In this document: positions 36,096 to 45,569 of the stretch, one piece after another
Position numbering within the stretch: position 1 is the first letter of the stretch
How the letters are laid out: every line of letters begins with the position of its first letter
Origin: Bacteroidota bacterium
Lineage (GTDB): Bacteria > Bacteroidota > Bacteroidia > NS11-12g > UBA955
Length of the DNA: 64,000 bases
NCBI GenBank assembly: GCA_024103355.1
Contig: JAGFIU010000016.1
Location: forward strand, 1-64,000
Direction of reading: 5' to 3'
Program-made: the position numbers and the translations under genes
Notes under the pieces: model-generated
Seen by the model: only the letters and a program-made list of their open reading frames with translations
Database searches by the model: none
Told to the model about the DNA's origin: nothing

Positions 36096-36674
36096 CTATA
36101 TCCATTCTGTATAACTGTCAACCAATGGGCGATTTGACCTAGTCCTACGGTTATTTATTTTGCCAATCATAAAGAATCCTAAGCACTTGTCCTCCTTACT
36201 TAGGTTTAGATAGTGATGCATTTGTTCCGTACTTGCCCCGTTACCCGTACACCAATATCCACCTATATTAGGAAAGTTTAGGAGTCCAATATAGATATTC
36301 TCAACAGCACAAGCGACAGCACAAATTTCTTCTATCTCCGGGACCCTTCTTTCTTTGTCCCTAATCATGCAAACGGCAATAATGTGTGAAACTTCAGAAG
36401 GAATTTGTTTTATTTTCTGTATTCTTGTGTCCTCAATCTCATTAGATTGAGGAAAACTATTAAGATGAATTTTAAGAATTTCATCACAAAGTTTTTGTAA
36501 CGAATTTTCTGAAAAAACTTTGAAGAACCAAGGAAAGGTGAGTTTATGGGTTGGTGCTTGGTGAGCACAATCTAATAGATATTTAATAATATCATCTGAA
36601 ACTCTCTCTCCCGTAAATTCTTTTCTAAAATGTGACCTGCGAGATTTGAGAATCTCAAGAATGTCAATATCCAT
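36096..36674 (-). CDS. Nitroreductase-family flavoprotein
   Basis: The 192-aa protein has the nitroreductase start I-L-K-S-R-R-S-H-F-R (FMN phosphate contacts), A-P-T-H-K-L-T-F-P-W-F-F and a late G-Y-W-C-T-G-N-G segment. Such FMN enzymes reduce nitro compounds or enones with NAD(P)H; the natural substrate is unknown. The ATG at 36674 lies 10 bases after the RCK gene; the longer frame would overlap it. Probably cotranscribed with the RCK gene. Confidence 0.85.
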   Translation of the reverse strand: MDIDILEILKSRRSHFRKEFTGERVSDDIIKYLLDCAHQAPTHKLTFPWFFKVFSENSLQKLCDEILKIHLNSFPQSNEIEDTRIQKIKQIPSEVSHIIAVCMIRDKERRVPEIEEICAVACAVENIYIGLLNFPNIGGYWCTGNGASTEQMHHYLNLSKEDKCLGFFMIGKINNRRTRSNRPLVDSYTEWI

Positions 36675-36684
36675 TGTAAAGCTT

Positions 36685-37377
36685 TTAGGAGTTAAATTCA
36701 ATAAATCTTTCAATATCTGATTGTTTTCCCAAAACAATCAATGCGTCTCTTTCATATACAACTAAATCTTTTTGAGGAACTCCCAACAGATGGTATTCCG
36801 TTAATAATTGTTTGTCTTTTTCAACTTCAAAAGGTCGCTTAATTGTTATTAAATTTAGGTTATAGTCTTCAGAAAATCTAATCTCGCCAACGGTTTTGTT
36901 ACAAACACTTCTTGGAGGAGATAATTCAACTATTTCAAAATCATCAGGGAGTTGAAGAAATGTTTTTACATTAGGGTGAATTAGTCTTTCGGCAACAATC
37001 TGACCAACTTCTTCTTCAGGATTGAATATTTCAGTAATCCCAATTCTTTGCAATATGAGGGTCTGGTGTTCTGAAGCGGTTCTTGATATTATCCTATTGA
37101 CTTTGAGTTCAAGTAGATTGACTACTGAAAGCAAAAGTGCCTCAAAATTTTCTCCTATAGCCACAATTACTGCATCCATATCCTTTATTCTTAAGGATTC
37201 GAGGGAACGAAGATGTGTTGCGTCTGCTTGCACTGCATGTGCAACATCATCCTTTAATGCGTCAACACGCATAGCATCTTCATCAATGGCGATTACTTCA
37301 GCTCCCCTAAGAGATAAATACCTTGCTATTTTTGAGCCAAATCTCCCTAATCCTATTACAGCAAAACGTGAGTTCAT
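36685..37377 (-). CDS. RCK-domain K+ channel regulator (TrkA/KtrA-like)
   Basis: The 230-aa protein has an N-terminal Rossmann fold (A-V-I-G-L-G-R-F-G-S, then A-I-D-E-D near residue 32) and a C-terminal RCK-C half. KtrA/TrkA proteins bind nucleotides and gate a K+ channel subunit (KtrB/TrkH) at the inner membrane. The channel partner is not next to it; it must be elsewhere if present. It shares a transcript with the nitroreductase. Confidence 0.88.
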   Translation of the reverse strand: MNSRFAVIGLGRFGSKIARYLSLRGAEVIAIDEDAMRVDALKDDVAHAVQADATHLRSLESLRIKDMDAVIVAIGENFEALLLSVVNLLELKVNRIISRTASEHQTLILQRIGITEIFNPEEEVGQIVAERLIHPNVKTFLQLPDDFEIVELSPPRSVCNKTVGEIRFSEDYNLNLITIKRPFEVEKDKQLLTEYHLLGVPQKDLVVYERDALIVLGKQSDIERFIEFNS

Positions 37378-37468
37378 TCAGCGCTCAAACTTAGTTCTTT
37401 TACTTTTAGGTAGTTATTTTTATTATGGAAAATTTATTTGAGACTATCTTTGTAAATAATATATCGAT

Positions 37469-38092
37469 ATGCAAAAGATAAAGTTTTCATTGTTCATTTC
37501 TGCTTCATTGTCATTGGTCATTCTATTTTTTTTTATTTTACAACATGGCTTTGAATGTATTAATATGCATGATTTCGCAATCGTTCCTAATCGTTGGAAA
37601 CAGTTCTATGGCATATTTACTACAGTTTTCGTTCACGCGAATTTTCAGCATTTTTTATTTAACATTACTCCTTTCTTTGTTTTAGTATGTATGCTTGTTT
37701 ACTTCTATATGAATATTTCTATTTGGGTGTTTTTGTTTATCTGGTTTTTTGGAGGTGTTGGAGTGTTTTTTTTTGGAGAACCAGGCTATCATATTGGTGC
37801 AAGCGGAATTGTTTTTGGATTAATAGCTTTTCTTATTAGCAGCGGATTTATTAGACAGAATAGAGCATTACTAACAGTGTCGTTAATTGTCACGGCATTC
37901 TACGGAAGCTCACTTATTGGAGTATTTCCTAATGCCCAAGGTATAAGTTGGGAAGGACATCTCTTTGGATCGATTTCTGGAGTTATATCTGCTCTATTGT
38001 GGAGAAATATTGGCCCCAGTAAGGATATTCATCTGTTTTTTATAAATAAAAAAAGTCAAGAAGATGATGAATATATTAAATTCTCTTCTTGA
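37469..38092 (+). CDS. Rhomboid-family intramembrane serine protease
   Basis: The 207-aa protein has about six membrane helices. The catalytic serine is in G-A-S-G-I-V-F-G and the histidine in E-G-H-L-F-G-S, with the upstream H-A-N-F-Q-H-F-L-F-N motif of rhomboids. It cleaves membrane-protein helices in the inner membrane; targets are unknown. The gene's last ~45 bases also form the left arm of its terminator. The -7-like TATCTTTG lies at about 37443. Confidence 0.92.
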   Translation: MQKIKFSLFISASLSLVILFFFILQHGFECINMHDFAIVPNRWKQFYGIFTTVFVHANFQHFLFNITPFFVLVCMLVYFYMNISIWVFLFIWFFGGVGVFFFGEPGYHIGASGIVFGLIAFLISSGFIRQNRALLTVSLIVTAFYGSSLIGVFPNAQGISWEGHLFGSISGVISALLWRNIGPSKDIHLFFINKKSQEDDEYIKFSS

Positions 38093-38104
38093 CTTTTTTT
38101 TAAT
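38048..38104. terminator. 17-bp terminator hairpin inside the rhomboid 3' end
   Basis: Arms 38048-38064 and 38084-38100 are exact reverse complements (AAAAAAAGTCAAGAAGA and its complement), 19-base loop, T-run at the end. The left arm is coding sequence (K-K-S-Q-E-D). The stem can end transcription from both converging genes. Confidence 0.8.
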
Positions 38105-38112
38105 TAAAAGTG

Positions 38113-38811
38113 TTACTTAATATCGAACATCTCTATTCTGTACATTAAAGCTTTGTTAGGTGGCATACCACGAAGTTGAGGATTTTTTCCAAATCCTAAT
38201 TCATATGGAACATAGAATTCATATATGGCACCCGGACGCATCATTTGAAGCCCCTCAACCATTCCTGGCCACGCGGCAGATACGGGCACTTCTATGGGGT
38301 CTACCATATCTTTTGTGTCCTCAAAAACTTTGCCATCGGGTAATTCAACACGTAAGTGAATTACTACTGTATCTGTAATGTTTGGATTCGCTCCTTCTCC
38401 TTCTTTAATTACTTTCCATAATAAACCGGTTTCAGTTTTTTGAACACCCTTTTCAGATGATTTTTTGCTTATAAAATCGGCACTCTCTTTAATATTTTTC
38501 TCGGAAGAAGCTTCTTGTACAATCGCTAAATGTCTTTTTACAATATCTTCATATAAATCAGGTGTGATAATCCAGCCGGAGTCTTTAAAAAATGCTTCTT
38601 TCATCCCTGCTATTAATGCATCAAAGTTGAGATCGGTGAGTTCTCTTTCTTTGAGTTGGAGTCCATAATTAAAACCTGCTGCGAAACTAAATGAGTCTTT
38701 AAGAGTAGAAAGATCTGCATTTCCTGTTGATTTGTTTTTTTTGTCACATGAGCCGACCGTGAATACAAGGGCTATGCTTATTGCTGCCCAAACAATTTTG
38801 ATTTTTTTCAT
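38113..38811 (-). CDS. FKBP-type peptidyl-prolyl isomerase, lipoprotein
   Basis: The 232-aa protein has a lipoprotein signal (T-V-G-S-C22), an FkpA/Mip-like N-terminal dimerisation part (S-L-K-D-S-F-S-F-A-A-G) and a C-terminal FKBP domain (G-L-L-W-K-V-I-K-E-G-E-G, then V-P-Y-E-L-G-F-G). It helps fold exported proteins in the envelope. It lies next to gldJ; the gliding protein GldI is also an FKBP lipoprotein, so a link to gliding is possible, but a strong terminator separates the two genes. The -7-like TACTTTTG is at 38830-38837. Confidence 0.9.
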   Translation of the reverse strand: MKKIKIVWAAISIALVFTVGSCDKKNKSTGNADLSTLKDSFSFAAGFNYGLQLKERELTDLNFDALIAGMKEAFFKDSGWIITPDLYEDIVKRHLAIVQEASSEKNIKESADFISKKSSEKGVQKTETGLLWKVIKEGEGANPNITDTVVIHLRVELPDGKVFEDTKDMVDPIEVPVSAAWPGMVEGLQMMRPGAIYEFYVPYELGFGKNPQLRGMPPNKALMYRIEMFDIK

Positions 38812-38872
38812 ATTTATTAAAATGAGGGGCAAAAGTAGAATTTTATTACTAATATAGTGTTGTTTGCTCTCT

Positions 38873-38928
38873 TTTATATTCATAAAAAAAGCAGGTAGTT
38901 TCTTACCTGCTTTTTTTATGAATATAAA
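38873..38928. terminator. 25-bp perfect hairpin between gldJ and the FKBP gene
   Basis: The arms 38873-38897 and 38904-38928 are exact reverse complements around GTTTCT; the core is GCAGGTA/TACCTGC flanked by A7/T7 and a further palindromic ATTCAT/ATGAAT part. It starts 2 bases after the gldJ stop. Confidence 0.85.
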
Positions 38929-38930
38929 TA

Positions 38931-40421
38931 CTATCGTTTCTTCTTTGAACCTGTAGATGGCAAATGTTTGTTTGCTTTAGGATTATTACCTACAGGCGAG
39001 CCAACTCGAATCATTGCACATCTAAATCCTAAAGTTGAGAGAGCTAATTCTTCATCAAGGAAACGTCTTGTTCCAGGGGCCATCCAATATGCTCTGTCAT
39101 TCCATGATGCACCTTTATAGATTCTTGCTTTATTATTTACAAGGGATGTAGTTCCGTATTCATATATTTGATCGCCACCCATATAGGTTTCTTCATCTTT
39201 ATAGCCAATATTATCAGCTTTCTTATAGTTCCTCCGATTTACATTCTCTTCAATAGAAACTAATCTGTATTTTAATCTACCTAGTGAATCTTTTTCTTCA
39301 GGATCGCCATACTCATCCAATAATACAGTTTTAAAAACGTTTCCTCTAAAGGGATTAAAATCATCAAAATCTTCCCAATTTAAGGGTCTATATACATCCA
39401 TTACCCATTCGGACACGTTTCCTGCCATATTATATAACCCATAATCATTAGGCCAATAAGAATAAACCGGTGTTGTAATGAATCCGGCATCGTTTAATTT
39501 ACTTGCAATACCTGCTTGATCACCACGACCACGTTTGAAATTAGCCAACATTAATCCTCTTTCACGCTCAGTAGAACCTCTAGCCCATCTTACTGTCAAA
39601 TCATTCCAAGGATAAATTTTATCTTGTTCTACATTTTCATTAACTGAATTTCCAATCAATGCTTTTGCAGCAAACTCCCATTCAGCTTCTGTAGGAAGTC
39701 TATACTCTGGGAGTAAAATACCATCCTCAACTTTTACCCTTCTTGTTGCTTTTTTCTTCTGACTATAATCTCTAGGTTGATACTTCTTCTTACCTAGTTT
39801 TGGAATATCATATAATCCTGATAAGTAGGAAGCAGTATTAAAATTGTTTTCCTCTAACTCTTGAACCGGATCATAAATCATGATACCTTCTCTGTCAAGA
39901 ATCATAGTGTTTACTCTGTCAGTTCTCCATGCTGCAAAATCAGTTGCTTGAAGCCAATTTACACCAACTACCGGATAATCTTTGTAAGCGGGGTGGCGTA
40001 AGTAATATTCTACATAAGGCTCGTTAAATGCCAATTTGCTCCTCCAAACTAGAGTGTCTGGAAGTGCTTGATTGTAAACATCGTAATCTGGAAATACCCT
40101 GAGTAACCAATATAAGTACTCACGATATTGTTTGTTACTAATTTCTGTTTGATCCATATAGAATGAATTAACAGTAACACGTCTTTCCAGATTGTCATAT
40201 TTCCATTCAACATCTTGTTCTTTGGTTCCCATCACAAATGTACCACCTTCAACAAGAACTAATCCCGGTCCTGTTTCTTGTCCTGGGTATTCATGGTCTT
40301 CAAATCCTCCCCATCTAGGGTCGTTGTAACCCCACCCTGTTGTTGCAGAACGCTTGCTGCATGATGAGAGGTAAACAACTGAGGAAAATAGAATAAGTGC
40401 AGAAATAAGTTTTGTTTTCAT
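38931..40421 (-). CDS. gldJ: Gliding motility / T9SS lipoprotein GldJ
   Basis: GldJ is an outer-membrane-associated periplasmic lipoprotein needed for gliding and for the T9SS GldK/N ring in Flavobacterium. The 496-aa protein has a lipoprotein signal (L-S-S-C21) and a sulfatase-modifying-factor (SUMF1) fold: E-G-G-T-F-V-M-G, Y-R-L-P-T-E-A-E-W-E-F-A-A, N-M-A-G-N-V-S-E-W-V-M-D and S-W-N-D-R-A-Y-W. Details such as D-Y-P-V-V-G-V-N-W, R-T-D-R-V-N and the end G-F-R-C-A-M-I-R-V-G-S-P match GldJ and not GldK. In F. johnsoniae gldJ also lies beside porU and porV. The ATG at 40421 begins the signal; the longer frame does not fit. Confidence 0.92.
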   Translation of the reverse strand: MKTKLISALILFSSVVYLSSCSKRSATTGWGYNDPRWGGFEDHEYPGQETGPGLVLVEGGTFVMGTKEQDVEWKYDNLERRVTVNSFYMDQTEISNKQYREYLYWLLRVFPDYDVYNQALPDTLVWRSKLAFNEPYVEYYLRHPAYKDYPVVGVNWLQATDFAAWRTDRVNTMILDREGIMIYDPVQELEENNFNTASYLSGLYDIPKLGKKKYQPRDYSQKKKATRRVKVEDGILLPEYRLPTEAEWEFAAKALIGNSVNENVEQDKIYPWNDLTVRWARGSTERERGLMLANFKRGRGDQAGIASKLNDAGFITTPVYSYWPNDYGLYNMAGNVSEWVMDVYRPLNWEDFDDFNPFRGNVFKTVLLDEYGDPEEKDSLGRLKYRLVSIEENVNRRNYKKADNIGYKDEETYMGGDQIYEYGTTSLVNNKARIYKGASWNDRAYWMAPGTRRFLDEELALSTLGFRCAMIRVGSPVGNNPKANKHLPSTGSKKKR

Positions 40422-40495
40422 GCTTTTTTCTCTAAATGTCTTATATAACTGATAAGGGGGCAAAAATATTGTTTTTATTTTAAAAAATGTTAAAA

Positions 40496-41500
40496 TTAAA
40501 ATTCTGGACACCTAACTGGTTTAAATCTTTTTGGTACCTTAGGAATGCACCATTCTAATGTGGCTGTTACTTCGTGAGATACAGGTACAGCACTTCTTGC
40601 AGAAGAAACCGTGATATCGGTACTGTATGCAAATTTAAATCTGTCTTTTCTAAATCCAAAGAGTATCATTAAAGCATCAGAAGTTTTATAATGTCCAAAA
40701 GCTTGACGAAACCATAAGCCTGTAACTAAAGGTCCTCTATTTATATAAAACCCGAGATTTAGCTGAGTAAAAGTTTCTTGGTTCATGAATAGAATATTTG
40801 GTGATATAGTACTCTGAGCGTTTTTTCTCTTATCTAGAGGTATTACAGCTCCGGAATGAAATGTTAATCTTCTTGGTACTTTAGCATTTTCAGCATCACT
40901 ATCATAAAAAGATTCCTTTGGCTCAACAATATTGTGAACCGCCAAACCAACATAAAATTTACTTGAATACCCGATTAAACCGGCAGCAAAATTTGGGTAC
41001 CGGATAATATCAGTTGAATGTACTTCGTTTGTTTTGTATATAAATCCTCTGATTGGATCTATCTGATCCGCCCATTTTAGGCTATTCCAATCAATACTCT
41101 TTTGAGTATAAGTGCCTTGAATACCTGCTCTTAAATAGAAACCTCTTCTAACATCAAGAGGAAGAACATAGGCATAAATTCCACTCAAGGAGATATTTGT
41201 CAATTGGCCAGCACCTGCTCTGTCATACAGAGCCATAAATCCCAAACCTCCATTTATTTCGTCAATATGTTGATCGAAAGAGGCTACCATGGTACGGTAT
41301 GTTCCTGGCAAACCAGGCCATTGGTTTCTATAGCTTATTGAAAATCGCCCTGCAGCATTAAACGTACAAAATGCATTTCCGGCCATCGCTGGGTTTGTAT
41401 ATACAGGAGAGGCATAGAACTGTGTGAGTTCAGGGTCTTGTGCAAGTATATCTCCCTTGATTATAAAAAATAAACTTAAAATTAGTATGTATCTCTTCAT
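40496..41500 (-). CDS. PorP/SprF-family T9SS outer-membrane protein
   Basis: The 334-aa protein has a signal peptide (I-L-A-Q at about residue 20) and the PorP/SprF beta-barrel pattern, starting D-P-E-L-T-Q-F-Y-A-S-P-V-Y-T-N-P-A-M-A-G. Relatives hold secreted adhesins or T9SS parts at the outer membrane. It is divergent from porU and 74 bases before gldJ on the same strand, so it may be co-expressed with gldJ. Which paralogue (PorP proper or SprF-like) cannot be told. A -7-like TATATTTG is at 41526-41533. Confidence 0.9.
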   Translation of the reverse strand: MKRYILILSLFFIIKGDILAQDPELTQFYASPVYTNPAMAGNAFCTFNAAGRFSISYRNQWPGLPGTYRTMVASFDQHIDEINGGLGFMALYDRAGAGQLTNISLSGIYAYVLPLDVRRGFYLRAGIQGTYTQKSIDWNSLKWADQIDPIRGFIYKTNEVHSTDIIRYPNFAAGLIGYSSKFYVGLAVHNIVEPKESFYDSDAENAKVPRRLTFHSGAVIPLDKRKNAQSTISPNILFMNQETFTQLNLGFYINRGPLVTGLWFRQAFGHYKTSDALMILFGFRKDRFKFAYSTDITVSSARSAVPVSHEVTATLEWCIPKVPKRFKPVRCPEF

Positions 41501-41640
41501 GTCAATGACATAATTATTATGGTTGCAAATATAATGAAAATCTCAATCTGAACAGTAAATATTATTGAGACTGTATTGCAAACGTAGATTATTTGTCGAT
41601 ATTGCGTACTATTTTAATCTGAATATCGTTCCTTTGAAAA

Positions 41641-44600
41641 ATGAAATTTTGTGTTAGAGTGAGGTTAGCAATATTGTCAAATAATATATTGATTCTCATT
41701 AGTTTATTCCTTTGTGTTGGGGATTTGTATGCCCAAGAGTTTAAGAGGCAAATAGAATGGGATGAATTTAATATTATTAATAGTGATAGAGTTCCTTCTT
41801 GTTCTATCTGTGATATTAGTTTTAATGACGAAGATAAATATATGTCATACTTCTCAGAACGATTTGCAGGTTATTCAAATGAGAAATTTGAAGTTTTAAT
41901 TATAGATGAAAGTACTTCTGTTCTCAATGTTACAGATAACATTAAATCGATTCTTCTAAGAAGTATTGAAAACTCAGATGCTAAGCCTTATACTACTACA
42001 CAGTATGAATCGGGTAATCCCTTTTTATATATTAGGTATAGGTTATTAAAAGTAATAGGGAACGAAATTTATAAAATAGAAGGGTTAACCATTAAGATAC
42101 AACCTAGGACTAATCCTCTTTTTTCACCTCCGATAATTAGTAGGGGACGTAGAAGTAGTTGGCCATCAATAAGTGCTCTTGCATCCGGGGAATGGTTTAG
42201 GGTTGCAGTTTCACATGAGGGAATTTTTAAGATGGACAAACCATTTTTGGAATCCTTGGGAATGAATCTAAATGGTATTGATCCGAGAACTATAAAACTG
42301 TATAGCAATCATGGGAATATTTTGCCCGAGAAAAATAGTATTGAAAGACCCAAGGACTTAGTGCAAAATACTATCTTCGTTAAAGGAGAGGAAGATGGAA
42401 AGTTCGATGCGTCAGATTATATTCTTTTTTATGGGAATTCACCTAGTAAATTTGTTTATGATTCGGCAGCTAATGATTATGTTTACAGTAAAAATTATTA
42501 TGCGAGAGAAACGATTTATTTTATTACCTTCGGAGGAGTGCAAGGTAAACGTGTAAGCACTCTAACTTCAGATAACAGTCAGACTCCAGACATAGAGATA
42601 ACTCAGTTTGACGATGTTTATAGACATGAAAAAGATTTGGTAAATCTAATTAAAACCGGGAAAATATGGTATGGAGAGCATTTTGATAGGGTACTAACTC
42701 ATTCATTCTCACATGATTTTCCCAATAGGGTTTCCGGAAGCGATGTCAGAATTAAAACTATTATGGTTGCGCGTTCTTTATCTCCTTCAAGTTTTAATAT
42801 GAATTTAGGAAATCATGCTGAAATTATTTCAATCCCTGCTTTAGGAACTTTAGATTATGAAAGTAGTGTAATTGCTACCCCAAATCCGAAAACCATTATT
42901 TTTTCTGGAGTAACAGGAAATTCTATCAATGTGAATATTACCTATGATAAACCATTATCAAGCAGTGAAGGATGGTGTGATTATCTCGATATTTTTGTAA
43001 GAAGAAATCTTATACACTCTGGAGGGCAAACAGTTTTTGCAAATTTATCTAGTACCCAAAATGATAAATCAAGGTTCAAATTACAAGGTTCCGATAATAT
43101 TCAAATTTGGGATATTACAGACCCTTTGAATATTAAGATTCAGAATGCAGACTTTAATAATGATGAATATCAGTTTATTGCATCAACAAAGAATAAATTA
43201 CGCAGATATATAAGTGCCTCCTCTTATTATACTCCAAAAGCTCTCTCTAAGATAAATAACCAAAATCTTCATGGTATTAGAGATATAGATTATATTATAG
43301 TTTCACATCCTGATTTGATATCTGCCGCAGAGACCCTCGCGCAATTTCACAGAGATAATTCAGGGTTATCGGTTCGGGTTGTTACTACCAAAGAAATTTA
43401 TAACGAGTTTTCACACGGGATTCAAGATGTAAGTGCTATCAGAGATTTTATTAAAATGCTGTGGGATGAGGCATCAACACAGAATAAGCGTCCTAAATAT
43501 TTGTTACTTTTTGGAGATGCAAGTTATGATTATCTTGATATTATGGACAACAATACCAATATGGTTCCCACCTTTGAATCTATTGATTCCCATAATCCCG
43601 GAGTATCTTTCTGTTCAGATGATTATTTTGTATTGATGGATGATACAGAAGGGCAGATGGATGGTTTGTCAAATATTGGGATGCTTGATATATCAGTCGG
43701 AAGAATAGTTGCAAATTCTATTACAGAAGCAGAGGCTGTTGTAAATAAAATTAAGAACTACTATAGCAAAGAGTCATTTGGAAATTGGAGAACAAATTTT
43801 ACCTTCCTTGCGGATGATATGGATGAAAATTGGGAGAGAGAATTTATTGAATATAATGAAATTTATACTAAGAGAGTTGCAGATAAATATCCCTTTGGAT
43901 TATTTAATAAAATTTATTTAGATGCTTTTGAACAGAAGTCAATGGGAGGTGGCGAACGATACCCTAGTGCAGTAGAATCAATAAATAATAATATAGAAAG
44001 AGGTACACTTTTATGGTCTTATAATGGTCATGGAGGACCATTTGGTCTTGCCTCAGAAAGAGTAATTGTAATTCCCCAAATCAACGCCTGGAGAAATTCA
44101 AATCGTCTCCCATTATTTGTTACGGCAACATGTGAGTTCTCACGTTTTGATGATCCTGCAATGGTATCAGGAGGCGAAAGCACATTGTTAAATCCCGATG
44201 GTGGTTCAATTGGATTGCTAACTACCATAAGATTGGTTTTAGTCAGTACCAACCGCGCAATTCAAGACTATATTTACAATAATTCATTCTATATTAAGGA
44301 CGAAAATGGATACACTCCAATTGGATTAATTTATAAGGAAACAAAGAATAGACCCATGCCTGGTTCCGGTGACAGATTTTTTACCTTTCTTGGTGATCCG
44401 GCAGTTAGATTGTCAATCCCAAGATATAAAATCGAATTGGACTCACTCAATGGAGTTCACATATCTGATTCAGGTGTAGATACATTAAAAGCTTTAGCTA
44501 AAGTAACTTTTAAGGGCAGAATATTAAATGATGATAATTCTTTGAAATCAGATTTTAATGGAGTAGTTTACCCTACAGTACTCGATAAATTATCTGTTTC

Positions 44601-45513
44601 ACAAACAAGAGCTAATGGAGGTAATTCTGAAATTATTGATTATAAAGTTCAAAATAACATCCTTTTTAGAGGCCGAGTTCAAGCCAAAAATGGTAATTTT
44701 GAATTTACTTTTATAGTACCTAAGGATATAAATTATAGATTTGATAGCTCTCTCATATCTTTATATGCCGAAAATCAAATAACCGATGCAGCGGGATATG
44801 AGAAAAGAATCATAGTTGGAGGTGCGGCAGATAGTATAAGTAACGATAATATCGGCCCTACATTATCAATGTTTTTAAATGATTATAGCTTCATTAGTGG
44901 AGGTTTATCGAACTCAAGTCCAATGTTCATTGCCAAACTTTATGATGAAAATGGTATCAATACAGCCGGCTCAGGGATAGGGAGAGAAATTATTGCGACA
45001 CTAGATAAAGGTACGAAAAATGAGCGAAGTATACTATTAAATGAATATTATCAAGCAAATATGAATAGTTACCAAGAAGGAGAATTGCGTTACAGATTAT
45101 CCAATCTATCTGCAGGAAAGCATACCATCACTCTTAAAGCCTGGGATGTTTATAATAACTCCTCTGAATCAGAACTAGAATTTGTTGTTGAAGAAAGCAA
45201 AGAATTAGTACTTAGTAACATCTTAAATTATCCTAATCCTTTTACTACACATACAACCTTTAATTTTGACCACAACAAACCAGGACAAGATATTACCATT
45301 CAAATTCAGATAATGACAATCAGCGGCAAGGTAGTAAAGAGCTTCTATACAGAGATTGTCTCCCCCGATTCACATTTAAGTCCCTTTGAATGGGATGCAA
45401 AAGATGAATTTGGAGACAAACTTTCTAGGGGGGTATATATATATAGGCTTAGAGCAAAATCAGGTGATGGGAAATGGGTAGAAAAATACGAAAAGCTCAT
45501 GCTATTAAATTAA
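41641..45513 (+). CDS. porU: T9SS sortase PorU (gingipain-type C25 peptidase)
   Basis: PorU removes the C-terminal signal of T9SS cargo at the cell surface and joins it to lipopolysaccharide. The 1290-aa protein has a signal peptide (about 1-31), a long N-terminal beta region, a C25 caspase-like domain with His797 in S-Y-N-G-H-G-G and Cys831 in T-A-T-C-E-F, and a C-terminal FlgD-like Ig domain (N-Y-P-N-P-F, G-V-Y-I-Y-R-L). All catalytic parts are intact. It is followed by porV after 56 bases; PorU and PorV form the attachment complex. Confidence 0.95.
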   Translation: MKFCVRVRLAILSNNILILISLFLCVGDLYAQEFKRQIEWDEFNIINSDRVPSCSICDISFNDEDKYMSYFSERFAGYSNEKFEVLIIDESTSVLNVTDNIKSILLRSIENSDAKPYTTTQYESGNPFLYIRYRLLKVIGNEIYKIEGLTIKIQPRTNPLFSPPIISRGRRSSWPSISALASGEWFRVAVSHEGIFKMDKPFLESLGMNLNGIDPRTIKLYSNHGNILPEKNSIERPKDLVQNTIFVKGEEDGKFDASDYILFYGNSPSKFVYDSAANDYVYSKNYYARETIYFITFGGVQGKRVSTLTSDNSQTPDIEITQFDDVYRHEKDLVNLIKTGKIWYGEHFDRVLTHSFSHDFPNRVSGSDVRIKTIMVARSLSPSSFNMNLGNHAEIISIPALGTLDYESSVIATPNPKTIIFSGVTGNSINVNITYDKPLSSSEGWCDYLDIFVRRNLIHSGGQTVFANLSSTQNDKSRFKLQGSDNIQIWDITDPLNIKIQNADFNNDEYQFIASTKNKLRRYISASSYYTPKALSKINNQNLHGIRDIDYIIVSHPDLISAAETLAQFHRDNSGLSVRVVTTKEIYNEFSHGIQDVSAIRDFIKMLWDEASTQNKRPKYLLLFGDASYDYLDIMDNNTNMVPTFESIDSHNPGVSFCSDDYFVLMDDTEGQMDGLSNIGMLDISVGRIVANSITEAEAVVNKIKNYYSKESFGNWRTNFTFLADDMDENWEREFIEYNEIYTKRVADKYPFGLFNKIYLDAFEQKSMGGGERYPSAVESINNNIERGTLLWSYNGHGGPFGLASERVIVIPQINAWRNSNRLPLFVTATCEFSRFDDPAMVSGGESTLLNPDGGSIGLLTTIRLVLVSTNRAIQDYIYNNSFYIKDENGYTPIGLIYKETKNRPMPGSGDRFFTFLGDPAVRLSIPRYKIELDSLNGVHISDSGVDTLKALAKVTFKGRILNDDNSLKSDFNGVVYPTVLDKLSVSQTRANGGNSEIIDYKVQNNILFRGRVQAKNGNFEFTFIVPKDINYRFDSSLISLYAENQITDAAGYEKRIIVGGAADSISNDNIGPTLSMFLNDYSFISGGLSNSSPMFIAKLYDENGINTAGSGIGREIIATLDKGTKNERSILLNEYYQANMNSYQEGELRYRLSNLSAGKHTITLKAWDVYNNSSESELEFVVEESKELVLSNILNYPNPFTTHTTFNFDHNKPGQDITIQIQIMTISGKVVKSFYTEIVSPDSHLSPFEWDAKDEFGDKLSRGVYIYRLRAKSGDGKWVEKYEKLMLLN

Positions 45514-45569
45514 ATCTTAGATTGAACATATTTTAAATAAATTTGCCACCTCAAAATTGAGATTAAGTA

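Noticed and set aside
38931-40421. GldK as the name of the SUMF1 lipoprotein
   Set aside because: Several motifs (D-Y-P-V-V-G-V-N-W, R-T-D-R-V-N, the C-terminal end) and the porU-porV neighbourhood fit GldJ.
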